A DNA stretch of 64,000 nt from assembly GCA_902799905.1 (NCBI GenBank), contig CADCCB010000017.1, positions 1 through 64,000 on the forward strand, written 5' to 3'. This document shows positions 1-7,030 of this stretch, piece by piece. Within the stretch, counting starts at the first letter, position 1. Each line of letters begins with the position of its first letter. Both the position numbers and the translations under genes were made by a program. The stretch is from an uncultured Prevotellaceae bacterium. Lineage in GTDB: Bacteria > Bacteroidota > Bacteroidia > Bacteroidales > Bacteroidaceae. The notes under the pieces are model-generated. The model made no database searches and was not told where the DNA came from. It saw nothing but the letters and a program-made list of their open reading frames with translations.

Positions 1-63
1 TATAGTTTAAAAGGTGGTACTTATAAACATATAACGTTTCTGGCTTCCTCTTTTATATATCGA

Positions 64-219
64 TTAGTATCCTACCAACTGGAAAAGCGGAAGAACCACA
101 TAAAAAAGTAATATCTGCTTCATAATGTTTTTCTTATTCAACGTTTTCGTTTCTTCTACACGGTCGCAAAAGTATTCGGGACCGCTATAGCCATTAGTTA
201 CAAAAGGATTCTCTGCCAT
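64..219 (-). pseudogene. 5' remnant of a Bacteroidales AAA/archaeal-type ATPase gene
   Basis: A 51-codon frame begins with residues matching the conserved N-terminus of a large Bacteroidales ATP-binding protein family (ENPFVTNGYSGPEYFCDR, then VEETKTL). Similarity then stops: the P-loop (SPRRxGKT-like) expected about ten residues later is absent, and the frame ends in a stop at 64-66 after a hydrophobic tail. The +1 frame just downstream reads DITFLCGSSAFPVGRILIDI, faintly like the LCGSS strand found later in such ATPases, which could mean an internal deletion. A good -7 promoter remains at 241-249. The N-terminal match is seen in the sequence; the deletion is inference, and sequence beyond the window edge could change the picture. 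Confidence 0.6.
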
Positions 220-240
220 ACGCTTTAATGCTATTTGCGT

Positions 241-249
241 GCAAAGATA
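241..249 (-). promoter_or_regulatory. -7 promoter element of the ATPase remnant
   Basis: Reads TATCTTTGC on the minus strand, 21 bases before the start codon of the ATPase fragment. It is a full match to the Bacteroidetes TAnnTTTG element. Confidence 0.6.
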
Positions 250-263
250 AGCAAATTATCATA

Positions 264-300
264 ATTATCAAAAAATGATAATCAAAAAAATGATAATCTA
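264..300. repeat. Direct AATGATAATC repeats upstream of the ATPase remnant
   Basis: Two copies of AATGATAATC separated by a short A-run, preceded by related ATAATTATC sequence, sit just upstream of the minus-strand promoter. They could be a binding site in the -33 region, or simple AT-rich repetition. Confidence 0.4.
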
Positions 301-360
301 GAATACCGTTTTTACTGTTTTTGCCTTTATCATATCAACTTCCGAAAGTTGAAGATACTA

Positions 361-403
361 AAAAACTAAACTTCTAAACATCTAAACTTCTAAACTTGCT
401 AAA
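361..403. repeat. Short-word repeat island (CTAAACTT/CTAAACAT)
   Basis: Four to five imperfect tandem copies of an 8-9 base word (CTAAACTT, CTAAACAT) lie in the spacer. This is one of several such islands in the window, each with its own word. Confidence 0.55.
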
Positions 404-560
404 GTGGGTTTATCCATCGGAATGCCTCGGACGCCTCATCCGAACGTCATCTACGGCCCGTCCCGATGCTTTGCATCAGCCGAAGGAATGCTTCCTTACC
501 CCCCTAAGGAAGCATCCGGACGGAGGGTGGAAATGCCTGCGGCAATTATGAAAAAAAGTA
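404..560. other. GC-rich structured intergenic segment
   Basis: The gene-free stretch 220-711 contains this GC-richer block with two evident hairpins: GATGC/GCATC at 465-477, and an 11-bp perfect stem at 488-498/505-515 around a six-C loop. No convincing coding sequence was found. It could be a structured RNA, a terminator region or a palindromic repeat element. Confidence 0.35.
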
Positions 561-615
561 TCGGCTTTAGTCGAGTAAGAATTTAGAATTAGCCTGCTGT
601 TTTTTTAATAAATTC

Positions 616-647
616 TTGCAAATGTCGGGAAAAAGTTTTATCTTTGC
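616..647 (+). promoter_or_regulatory. Promoter of the Ser/Thr kinase gene
   Basis: TTG at 616-618 and TATCTTTGC at 639-647 with a 20-base gap match the Bacteroidetes -33/-7 pattern. Confidence 0.7.
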
Positions 648-667
648 CACTAGAATTTAAAACAATC

Positions 668-715
668 ATGACTTATGAAGAAATCGACAATTGTAATTGC
701 CTAATAACAACATGA
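668..715 (+). CDS. Possible 15-residue leader ORF overlapping the kinase start
   Basis: A short frame (MTYEEIDNCNCLITT) starts just after the promoter. Its stop TGA overlaps the kinase ATG at 712 as ATGA, an arrangement that would allow translational coupling. It has no recognisable function and could be chance. Confidence 0.25.
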   Translation: MTYEEIDNCNCLITT

Positions 716-2196
716 ATCATATGACATCAAATCTGCAAACAGGCCACGAATTGAAGGGTGGCAAGTACCGTATAGTAAAAGTGTTGGGACAAGGAGGCTT
801 CGGCATCACGTATTTGGCTACGACCAAGACGACCGTTCAAGGTGATCTGGGCGGGATGGAAGTGGAGATCAAGGTGGCCATCAAGGAGTTCTTCATGAAG
901 GAGTATCAGGTTCGTGAAGAGGATTCCGCCCATGTTAGTACATCTTTAGCCTCACGTGAACTGTCCTCCCTCTATCGGGCGAAGTTCATCAAGGAGGCTC
1001 AAAGCCTTTCCAAGATGAAACATCCGCGCATCATCACCGTAGCCGACGTGTTTGAGGAAAACAATACAGTATATTATGTCATGCGCTTCTTGAGTGGTGG
1101 CTCTTTGCAGGAGTATGTTCGTCGGAGTCCTGATGGACACCTTGGAGAGAACGAGGCCCTCAGATTCGCGATGCAGATAGGCGAGGGGCTTGAGTACATG
1201 CATACGGAGCATCAGGCCTGCCACTACGACGTGAAGCCAGGCAACGTCCTGCTCGATGAGAGAGGCGATGCCGTACTCATTGACTTTGGACTCTCCAAGA
1301 ACTATGATGCCACCGGTCAGCAGACCAGTAGCACTCCCGTTGGTATCAGTCAGGGCTTTGCACCGCTGGAGCAATACAATCAGTTGCTCAATAAGTTCTC
1401 GCCACAGAGTGACATCTACAGTCTTGGTGCCACACTATTTTTTATGCTGACAGGACAAGTACCACCAGAGGCAAGTATCGTCAACGAGGATGGACTTCCA
1501 GAGAAACCAGCCTGGGTGACGGAGCGAACGTGGAAAGCCGTAGAGGCTGCCATGCAGCCACGCAAGAAAGACCGTCCGCAGAGCATCCGCCAGTGGCGTG
1601 AACTGCTCGCAAATCAGTCTGTCTCGCAAAGCCAGTCTGTCTCGCAAAGCCAGTCTGTCTCACAAAGCCAGTCTGTCTCACAACAGACCGTAGTTCATGC
1701 GCCCGAATCTGTTGAAACTGTTAGAGCCTCGGTGAACCGTCCTACAGAACAGACACCGCCAAATAATCAAACGATTTTTAACAGTCAGGAAACGGTTGTC
1801 AATACTCCGAAAAAGAAATCTTTCTTTGCACGTATTCCTGCCAAAGTCGTCCTTGGTTTGGCTGGCCTGCTGCTGGTTCTCAATGCAGGTCTGTTCTTAA
1901 ATGCTTGCTTAGGCTACATAGACCCATATAAGAATATGCAGGAATATGGATCTTTAGGTTTTTATATTGCAAAGGCTCCTGTCTACCCTCCCTACCTCTA
2001 TACAAATGGCTATGATAACTGGGAAGCGGCAATAATACTCCGGAACCATTGTATAGTATCGATGCTATGGTCTGCTGCTTCTTTATTGTTTGCTGCCATG
2101 TCATTCGCCATGGTCCGCAGACCTGGCTGGCGACTATCTTTCTCTGTCGTGGCCTTACTGCTGCTCATCGTGCATTGCGTTGTCCTGATGACATAA
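712..2196 (+). CDS. Membrane-anchored serine/threonine protein kinase
   Basis: The N-terminal 290 residues form a Hanks-type kinase domain. Visible motifs are the glycine loop GQGGFGITYL, the ATP-binding lysine in VAIKEF, a catalytic loop HYDVKPGNVL (HRD with Y for R) and IDFGLSK (DFG). Residues about 305-330 are an SVSQSQ repeat encoded by an 18-bp tandem repeat. After a Ser/Thr/Gln-rich linker there are hydrophobic segments near residues 385-410, 450-470 and 475-490. The kinase would therefore face the cytoplasm, with the C-terminus in the membrane and a short domain between the segments. I use ATG 712 rather than TTG 697 because it follows the promoter and overlaps a short upstream frame. 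Substrate unknown; an FHA-domain protein is encoded about 1 kb downstream. Confidence 0.88.
   Translation: MNHMTSNLQTGHELKGGKYRIVKVLGQGGFGITYLATTKTTVQGDLGGMEVEIKVAIKEFFMKEYQVREEDSAHVSTSLASRELSSLYRAKFIKEAQSLSKMKHPRIITVADVFEENNTVYYVMRFLSGGSLQEYVRRSPDGHLGENEALRFAMQIGEGLEYMHTEHQACHYDVKPGNVLLDERGDAVLIDFGLSKNYDATGQQTSSTPVGISQGFAPLEQYNQLLNKFSPQSDIYSLGATLFFMLTGQVPPEASIVNEDGLPEKPAWVTERTWKAVEAAMQPRKKDRPQSIRQWRELLANQSVSQSQSVSQSQSVSQSQSVSQQTVVHAPESVETVRASVNRPTEQTPPNNQTIFNSQETVVNTPKKKSFFARIPAKVVLGLAGLLLVLNAGLFLNACLGYIDPYKNMQEYGSLGFYIAKAPVYPPYLYTNGYDNWEAAIILRNHCIVSMLWSAASLLFAAMSFAMVRRPGWRLSFSVVALLLLIVHCVVLMT
1615..1686 (+). repeat. 18-bp tandem repeat inside the kinase gene
   Basis: Four units of 18 bp (CAGTCTGTCTCGCAAAGC and near-identical copies at 1615, 1633, 1651 and 1669) encode QSVSQS repeats in the juxtamembrane linker. 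Because 18 is a multiple of three, copy-number change would alter linker length without breaking the frame. Confidence 0.9.
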
Positions 2197-2222
2197 GTTG
2201 GAGTCATTTGCGGAAAAAGGTT

Positions 2223-2231
2223 TAACTTTGC
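2223..2231 (+). promoter_or_regulatory. -7 promoter element of the four-helix-bundle gene
   Basis: TAACTTTGC lies 27 bases after the kinase stop codon. A TTG lies about 22 bases upstream. Confidence 0.55.
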
Positions 2232-2239
2232 AAAGGAAT

Positions 2240-2340
2240 AATTGTCGACATTTCGATATGTCGAGATAACGATATATCGAAACGATGAAATATCGAAACG
2301 ATAAAACGACGACACGACGAAACAACAACACTAAAGAAAA
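2240..2340. repeat. Short-word repeat island (CGATATATCGAAACGA-type)
   Basis: Repeated words CGATAT, TCGAAACGAT, AACGATAAAACGA and ACGACGA fill the leader between promoter and start codon. The same family of words (ACGATTAAACGA) recurs at 25434-25550 and 40068-40115. Confidence 0.6.
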
Positions 2341-2346
2341 GGAACA

Positions 2347-3087
2347 ATGGAAATATCAAGATTCGGATTCTACTGGCTTGACACATGGGTGCTCGCTAAC
2401 GTGATTCAACTGGCGACTCAAGACTTCTGCGTTTCCTATCTGAACCATGATAACGACCCTTGCGGACGGCAGTTCGACCAGATGACAATGGCTGCACGCT
2501 CGGCTCCAGCAAACATAGCAGAGGGAAGTTCACGTCACTCTACCTCGAAGGAGACGGAGATGAAACTTACTGATGTGGCACGTGCCACGCTGGCAGAACT
2601 GGCTAACGACTATCTGAACTGGTTGCTTCGCCATGAGAACATTCCTTGGTCTGTTCAGTCGGCAGAGTATCAGGCTGTAAATAGTATTCGTCTTGATCGT
2701 CCTGACTATAATGATGATGTTCTGCACAAAAGCAGCATCCATATCCTTGCTCAGAAGCACAAATTCGACAAATGGCTGAAGAGTGGCAACTCGCTAGTGG
2801 CAGCCAACTGCCTGCTAGTGCTATGCAACCGTCTTATTCAGATGATTAGCCGACAGATAGAACGCCAGTTGGATACCTTCAAGGTTGAGGGAGGTTTTAC
2901 GGAGGGTCTGACAGCCGAGCGCCTTGCCTATAGGTCGCAGCAAAACGAGCAGGCTGGGGCTCCTGCATGTCCTCTATGCGGAAAGCCCATGATTAAGCGC
3001 GTTGCAAAGAAAGGGGTGAATTCGGGCAAGGAATTCTGGAGTTGCAGCGGATACCCGGAGTGTAATGGGACGAGGAAGATAAACTAA
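2347..3087 (+). CDS. Four-helix-bundle protein fused to a topoisomerase-type zinc finger
   Basis: Residues about 25-190 resemble the four-helix-bundle proteins related to the 23S rRNA intervening-sequence (S23) family, with the typical segment MTMAARSAPANIAEGSSR. The C-terminal 40 residues are a topoisomerase-I-type C4 zinc finger: CPLCGKPMIKR, then FWSCSGYPECNGT. The finger suggests nucleic-acid contact, but the role is unknown. This architecture occurs in Bacteroidetes but is longer than the usual bundle protein of about 120 residues. It is a single gene with its own promoter, followed by a convergent FHA gene only eight bases away. Confidence 0.75.
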   Translation: MEISRFGFYWLDTWVLANVIQLATQDFCVSYLNHDNDPCGRQFDQMTMAARSAPANIAEGSSRHSTSKETEMKLTDVARATLAELANDYLNWLLRHENIPWSVQSAEYQAVNSIRLDRPDYNDDVLHKSSIHILAQKHKFDKWLKSGNSLVAANCLLVLCNRLIQMISRQIERQLDTFKVEGGFTEGLTAERLAYRSQQNEQAGAPACPLCGKPMIKRVAKKGVNSGKEFWSCSGYPECNGTRKIN

Positions 3088-3094
3088 TTAATGG

Positions 3095-3625
3095 CTATTC
3101 CGACAATTTCAGGATGATGCTGGTGGCACCGATGGTGAAGAGGGTGCCGTCTTCGATGATGCGGCGCTCACCCTGCGCCAGTTCCACGTTGTCGACGAAG
3201 GTGCCGGTATTGCTGTTGTTGTCACGCAGGGTATAGCGCAGGTTGCCCCGTTTGTCGCGGCCTACGGTGATGGTGCAATGGTTCAGGTCGACGCTGGGGT
3301 CGACGGTCTCGAATGGGGTGTTGACGGGATTGCCCTTCTGATAGCGGCCAATCACGTTGTCGCCCATCTGGAGGGGGATGACCTGCTTGTAGTGGAACAC
3401 GTTCTCAATGACGACGATGCTGCCAAATGCCGCCTCGGCTATCTGCTGACTGGTGTCGGCTTTGTTCTCCTCTTTCTGGGTGTCACGCAGTTTGGATACG
3501 CCGATGCGGATGCCAAACTGCTTGCCGCAGTCTGGACACTGGAATACCAGTGACTGGCCAGCCACGTATTTGGTTTCATCAAAAGTGATGTGATTGTCGC
3601 ACTTGGGACAGCGAACGCGCTTCAT
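3095..3625 (-). CDS. Zinc-ribbon FHA-domain protein
   Basis: The N-terminus has a zinc ribbon (CPKC ... CPDCGKQF), like the MJ0042-type finger. A forkhead-associated domain follows at residues about 80-175, with GRY, LNHCTITV and NSNTGTFVDN motifs that form the phosphothreonine pocket in known FHA domains. I chose the ATG at 3625 (protein starts MKRVRCPKC); an upstream ATG at 3652 lies inside the preceding gene, whose stop is at 3631. It is the second gene of an operon with the HU/SPOR protein. It might read phosphorylation by a kinase such as the one at 712, but that is inference. Confidence 0.82.
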   Translation of the reverse strand: MKRVRCPKCDNHITFDETKYVAGQSLVFQCPDCGKQFGIRIGVSKLRDTQKEENKADTSQQIAEAAFGSIVVIENVFHYKQVIPLQMGDNVIGRYQKGNPVNTPFETVDPSVDLNHCTITVGRDKRGNLRYTLRDNNSNTGTFVDNVELAQGERRIIEDGTLFTIGATSIILKLSE

Positions 3626-3630
3626 AGACT

Positions 3631-4602
3631 TTATTTTATCTCCATCACCCAACTCTCGCTGAAGATGCTGCTCTGGCTACGCAGGCTTCTCAGTTGAGCG
3701 CTTGCCTCGTCGGCAGTAGAGTAGGAACCGTAGACCACACGGCGGAATTTCGTGTCTATGATATAGGCCTTGTCGAAGCCCTTCTTGCTTAAGCGTGCGA
3801 TGAAGTCCTCCGCATTGCGCTGGCTGACCTGACTGGCCAAGACGATGCAATAGCGGGTAGCGGCTTCGCTGGTGACCTGTTCTGCTGTCTGCTGCTCCTC
3901 GGCCTGATCGGCAATGGGGGCCTCTTCGATGGACTCCTGCTGCTGTGTTGCTTCGGCTGTGTCAGGGGCCTGAGCGTCCTGTTGTGCATGGCTGATGGAG
4001 AGGAATGCGCTCTGCTGGACGGTAGTAGGCATCTGACTGTTGGAAATAGGCGAAGTGATCATCAGGAAGGCCACAGCGGCAGCGGCGGCAGCAGCGATGT
4101 TGCGCAGCCACGACATCTTGATGGTGATAGTGTTCTCGTCCTTCAGTTCTGGAACCTTCTTGCTGATGGTGAGACCCTTGACCTGACGGGGCATCATCTC
4201 GAAGGAACTGAGGCCATAGAGTTGGGGTGTGAGGATGCCTGCCTCGCAAGGCTCAAACAGCAGGTTGCCCTCCTCGTTGATGCTCAGCACACCGATGCCG
4301 TTGAGTTCGAACATGCCCTCCGTCTCCAGATGCTGCCTCAGTTCGGCAACTTCTGACTGGATGCGGCGGTAGGCCTCAGGATAACTGATGTCGTAGGCTT
4401 CGATGTACGACTGAACCAGCAGCGAGTCGTTCATCTTCAACTGCGGATTGAAACCCAGCGTGCGAAGGGGTGGCAGGAACAAATGTTCCTGTTCGTCGTA
4501 ACGGGCATCGACATGGTGCGCCATAAAGCCACCCAAGTCGGGCACGATGACGCAGTCGTTGCTCAATAACAATATTTCGATGTGTCTGTTCAGTTCAATC
4601 AT
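3631..4602 (-). CDS. CCDC81-type HU-like plus SPOR domain membrane protein
   Basis: The first 130 residues match the Bacteroidetes two-part HU/CCDC81-like region (IEILLLSNDCVIVPDLGGF near the start, later GIGVLSINEEGNLLFEP). One membrane segment lies near residues 168-185, followed by a Gln/Glu/Ala-rich linker. The C-terminal 75 residues form a SPOR domain (YCIVLASQVSQRNAEDFIARL) of the kind that binds denuded septal peptidoglycan. Such proteins are thought to link the cytoplasm to the division-site wall. The start is fixed by the conserved N-terminus, yet the -7 box lies only a few bases upstream, so the transcript is probably leaderless. Confidence 0.8.
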   Translation of the reverse strand: MIELNRHIEILLLSNDCVIVPDLGGFMAHHVDARYDEQEHLFLPPLRTLGFNPQLKMNDSLLVQSYIEAYDISYPEAYRRIQSEVAELRQHLETEGMFELNGIGVLSINEEGNLLFEPCEAGILTPQLYGLSSFEMMPRQVKGLTISKKVPELKDENTITIKMSWLRNIAAAAAAAVAFLMITSPISNSQMPTTVQQSAFLSISHAQQDAQAPDTAEATQQQESIEEAPIADQAEEQQTAEQVTSEAATRYCIVLASQVSQRNAEDFIARLSKKGFDKAYIIDTKFRRVVYGSYSTADEASAQLRSLRSQSSIFSESWVMEIK

Positions 4603-4605
4603 GCT

Positions 4606-4614
4606 GCAAAGGTA
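4606..4614 (-). promoter_or_regulatory. -7 element abutting the HU/SPOR start codon
   Basis: TACCTTTGC is separated from the ATG at 4602 by only three bases (AGC). Transcription would be expected to start at or next to the A of the ATG. Confidence 0.65.
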
Positions 4615-4679
4615 AGGCTTTTTTCTGAGACGAACAAATAAAAATCGAGAAAAAATGCTCTGTTTACAAATATTTTTCT

Positions 4680-4688
4680 TACTTTTGC
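4680..4688 (+). promoter_or_regulatory. -7 promoter element of rfbC
   Basis: TACTTTTGC lies 27 bases before the ATG at 4716. It excludes the TTG at 4692 as the main start. Confidence 0.65.
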
Positions 4689-4715
4689 ACCTTGAAAATA
4701 GAGAAGAAAACAGGA

Positions 4716-5264
4716 ATGGAATTCAAGGAAACCTCCATCAAAGGGGTATATGTAATTGAGCCTCGTGTGTTTAAGGATGCGCGCGGCTATTTTGTGGAGA
4801 CTTGGAAACAAGCCGAGTTCAATGAGCATGTGGGCAGGGTGGACTTCATTCAGGACAATGAGTCGAAGTCGTCCTATGGCGTGCTTCGCGGGTTGCACTA
4901 TCAGAAAGGTGATCTTTCGCAGGCTAAACTGGTGAGGGTCATCAAGGGCAGGGTGCTCGACGTGGCAGTCGACCTGCGCCGCAGTTCGCCTACCTTCGGG
5001 CAGCATGTGATGGTGGAACTGAATGAGGACAATAAATACCAGTTCTTCATTCCACGAGGTTTTGCCCACGGTTTTCTGGTGCTGAGTCAGGAGGCCATAT
5101 TCGCCTATAAGGTGGACAATGTCTATGCACCTCAGGCCGAGGCCGGCATACGCTGGAACGATCCTGCGTTGGGTATTGAATGGCCCATCGATCCCAAGGA
5201 GGTGCAAACCAGCGAAAAGGACTTGAAGCAGCCGCTGTTGAGTGAGGCCGTGTATTTCGAATAA
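4716..5264 (+). CDS. rfbC: dTDP-4-dehydrorhamnose 3,5-epimerase
   Basis: This cupin-fold enzyme epimerises dTDP-4-keto-6-deoxyglucose at C3 and C5 in dTDP-L-rhamnose synthesis for surface polysaccharide. The 182-residue protein has the family landmarks: RGYF near the start, GLHYQ with the catalytic His, VRVIKGRVLDVAVDLR, PRGFAHGF and the C-terminal IRWNDPALGIEWP. The length is normal. No rfbA, rfbB or rfbD gene is beside it; it sits alone between the HU/SPOR gene (divergent) and a lipoprotein gene. Confidence 0.94.
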   Translation: MEFKETSIKGVYVIEPRVFKDARGYFVETWKQAEFNEHVGRVDFIQDNESKSSYGVLRGLHYQKGDLSQAKLVRVIKGRVLDVAVDLRRSSPTFGQHVMVELNEDNKYQFFIPRGFAHGFLVLSQEAIFAYKVDNVYAPQAEAGIRWNDPALGIEWPIDPKEVQTSEKDLKQPLLSEAVYFE

Positions 5265-5319
5265 CTTTAATAAGGAGACAGGGGAAGTAAGAACGGTTAT
5301 TGAGTATTACTGAAAGTAG

Positions 5320-6120
5320 ATGAAGATACTGCTGACTATAATAATAGGTGTGTGTGTCCTGATGATGACCTCATGCAAGCCTCAGGATGGTACTTCTGGC
5401 GCAACAGACGAGATGGAAGAGAGTGCCGAGGCCAAGGCTATGTTGCAGGGTATCTGGATCGAGAGTGAGACCCAAGAGGTGGCCTTCAGGGCTGAGGGCG
5501 ACACCATCTACTATCCTGACTCGACCAGTCAGCCGACTTATTTCTGCATCATCGGCGACTCCATCTGTCTAGGACCCAACCGCTATCCAATCGTCAAGCA
5601 GAGTGAGTTTACGTTCTGGATGAAGAACCAGGCGGGCGACCTGAGAAAGTTCATCAAGAGCGAGACGGAGGATGATACTATAGCCTTTGTCAATCAGAAG
5701 CCGGAAATCCTGATGGCCAACGAGGTCATCAAGAAGGACTCTGTCGTATTCTTCGATGGTGAACGCTATCACTGGTATGTCGCCGTCAATCCCACGAAAT
5801 ACAAGGTGGTGAAGACATCCTATACCAGCGAGGGGTTGAGCGTAGAGAATGTCTATTACGACAACATCATCCATATCAGTCTCTTCAAGGGGTCTGCCTG
5901 TCTCTATTCGCAAGACTTCAACAAGCAGATGTATGCGGATAACGTGCCTCAGGAGTTTCTTGAACAGGCCATTTTGGGTAACATGCAGTATGACCATATC
6001 GATGGCCGTGGCATACACTTCAATGCCACGCTGTGCATCCCAGACGGGGCCAGTTGCTATTTGGTGGAGACGCTCATCAGTCTCAATGGCAACGTGACGA
6101 TGAAACTGTTGGAGTATTAA
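5320..6120 (+). CDS. Lipoprotein of unknown function
   Basis: An N-terminal hydrophobic signal ends in the lipobox MTSC, so the mature protein should start at Cys19 and be lipid anchored. The remaining 248 residues are rich in Asp and Thr. They show no motif I can name, though the C-terminal half resembles DUF4738-type Bacteroidales lipoproteins (low certainty). The gene is 55 bases after rfbC without an obvious promoter of its own. It ends 4 bases into the convergent nudC gene. Confidence 0.7.
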   Translation: MKILLTIIIGVCVLMMTSCKPQDGTSGATDEMEESAEAKAMLQGIWIESETQEVAFRAEGDTIYYPDSTSQPTYFCIIGDSICLGPNRYPIVKQSEFTFWMKNQAGDLRKFIKSETEDDTIAFVNQKPEILMANEVIKKDSVVFFDGERYHWYVAVNPTKYKVVKTSYTSEGLSVENVYYDNIIHISLFKGSACLYSQDFNKQMYADNVPQEFLEQAILGNMQYDHIDGRGIHFNATLCIPDGASCYLVETLISLNGNVTMKLLEY

Positions 6121-6938
6121 TGTTCCAGCCAGTCGTCAATGAGACGGCGGGCGATGGAGAGTTTCTCAGGAAGATTAGGCAGGTTGGTCTTATGGAACCA
6201 GCCTGCTTTTTTTAGTTCCTCGCGTTGCAGGTGCAGTTCGCCGCCGGCATAGTCGGCGGTGAAGCCAACCATCAGACCGCTGGGGTAGGGCCAGGGCTGT
6301 GAGGCGAAGTAGCGGATGTTGGTAATGCTCAGTCCTGTCTCCTCCATCGCTTCACGGCGTACGGCTTCCTCCAGCGTCTCGCCAGTCTCCACGAATCCGG
6401 CTATCAGACCGTAGAAGTCGCGCTTGAAGTTGCGTCCCCTGGCCAGCAGGATCTCGTCGCCTCGGGTGATGCGTACGATGATGGCGGTGGCCAGCGAGGG
6501 CCACACCTCCTTGCCGCACATCTCGCACCGCTTGCTGATGTCAGTATGGAAATGCATCTGGCCGCCACACATGCCGCAGAACTTGGTGTTGCGGTCCCAG
6601 TAGAGGAGTTCGGCACACTTGCCAGCCTTCAGGTAGAGGGCCTCCGGCAATTTGTAGTAACTCTGGCGAAGGGGACACATCTCAAATTCTATTTGAGGTT
6701 GGAGGTTTGAGGTTGGAGGTTTGAGATTGGAGGTTGGAAGTTTGCCTTCGTTGGTGGGAGGCATGTCTATGCTATAGGCTTTTACCTCAATGCCGTCCAG
6801 CGGCGTGATGTTGAGGATGGTAGTCCAAGGCTTAGTCTCAGTGGGTGGCTCCTCCTGGTAGGGGATGGTATAAGTGCCGTCGGCCTGACGCTCCAGCATC
6901 AGGTCATCCTTACAAAACACAAAATAATATTTCTTCAT
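6117..6938 (-). CDS. nudC: NADH pyrophosphatase / RNA deNADding Nudix hydrolase, with repeat-encoded insertion
   Basis: NudC cleaves NAD(H), or the NAD cap of RNA, to the mononucleotides. A four-cysteine zinc ribbon (CGMCGGQ ... CEMCGKE, residues about 115-140) precedes the Nudix domain. That domain has the full box GFVETGETLEEAVRREAMEETG and the NudC-specific SQPWPYPSGLM motif. Residues about 68-85 (PTSNLKPPTSNLQPQ) are encoded by three 14-bp DNA repeats and look like an insertion in a loop of the N-terminal domain. The 3' end overlaps the convergent lipoprotein gene by four bases. A spacer repeat island lies just upstream. Confidence 0.9.
   Translation of the reverse strand: MKKYYFVFCKDDLMLERQADGTYTIPYQEEPPTETKPWTTILNITPLDGIEVKAYSIDMPPTNEGKLPTSNLKPPTSNLQPQIEFEMCPLRQSYYKLPEALYLKAGKCAELLYWDRNTKFCGMCGGQMHFHTDISKRCEMCGKEVWPSLATAIIVRITRGDEILLARGRNFKRDFYGLIAGFVETGETLEEAVRREAMEETGLSITNIRYFASQPWPYPSGLMVGFTADYAGGELHLQREELKKAGWFHKTNLPNLPEKLSIARRLIDDWLEH
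6695..6736 (-). repeat. 14-bp repeats inside nudC
   Basis: Three head-to-tail 14-bp units (GAGGTTGGAGGTTT on the plus strand, third copy diverged) lie within the coding sequence. Fourteen is not a multiple of three, so each unit is read in a different frame, yet the nudC frame stays open. Confidence 0.88.
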
Positions 6939-7030
6939 CTCTCTTAATTCCTAATTCCGAATTCCTTTTCGCCGCAGGCGAAACTCAAAAACTCAAAACT
7001 CAAAAACTCAAAACTCAAAAACTCAAAAAC
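6939..7030. repeat. Short-word repeat island (ACTCAAAA) with a small palindrome
   Basis: Eight or so copies of ACTCAAA(A)(A) occupy the spacer between the stop of the nucleotidase gene and the start of nudC. They are preceded by AATTCC/TAATTCC words and the palindrome TTTCGCC-gca-GGCGAAA (6967-6983). It lies between two genes on the same strand and would be transcribed with them. Confidence 0.75.

Noticed and set aside
404..586. 60-codon open frame on the plus strand in the left spacer
   Set aside because: It runs through two perfect hairpins and has no promoter, ribosome site or recognisable protein pattern; it reads as an accidental frame in a GC-rich structured block.
3626..3652. Upstream start for the FHA protein
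   Set aside because: It would overlap the preceding gene by 22 bases and adds MGDGDKIKS before a zinc ribbon that begins naturally at MKRVRCPKC.
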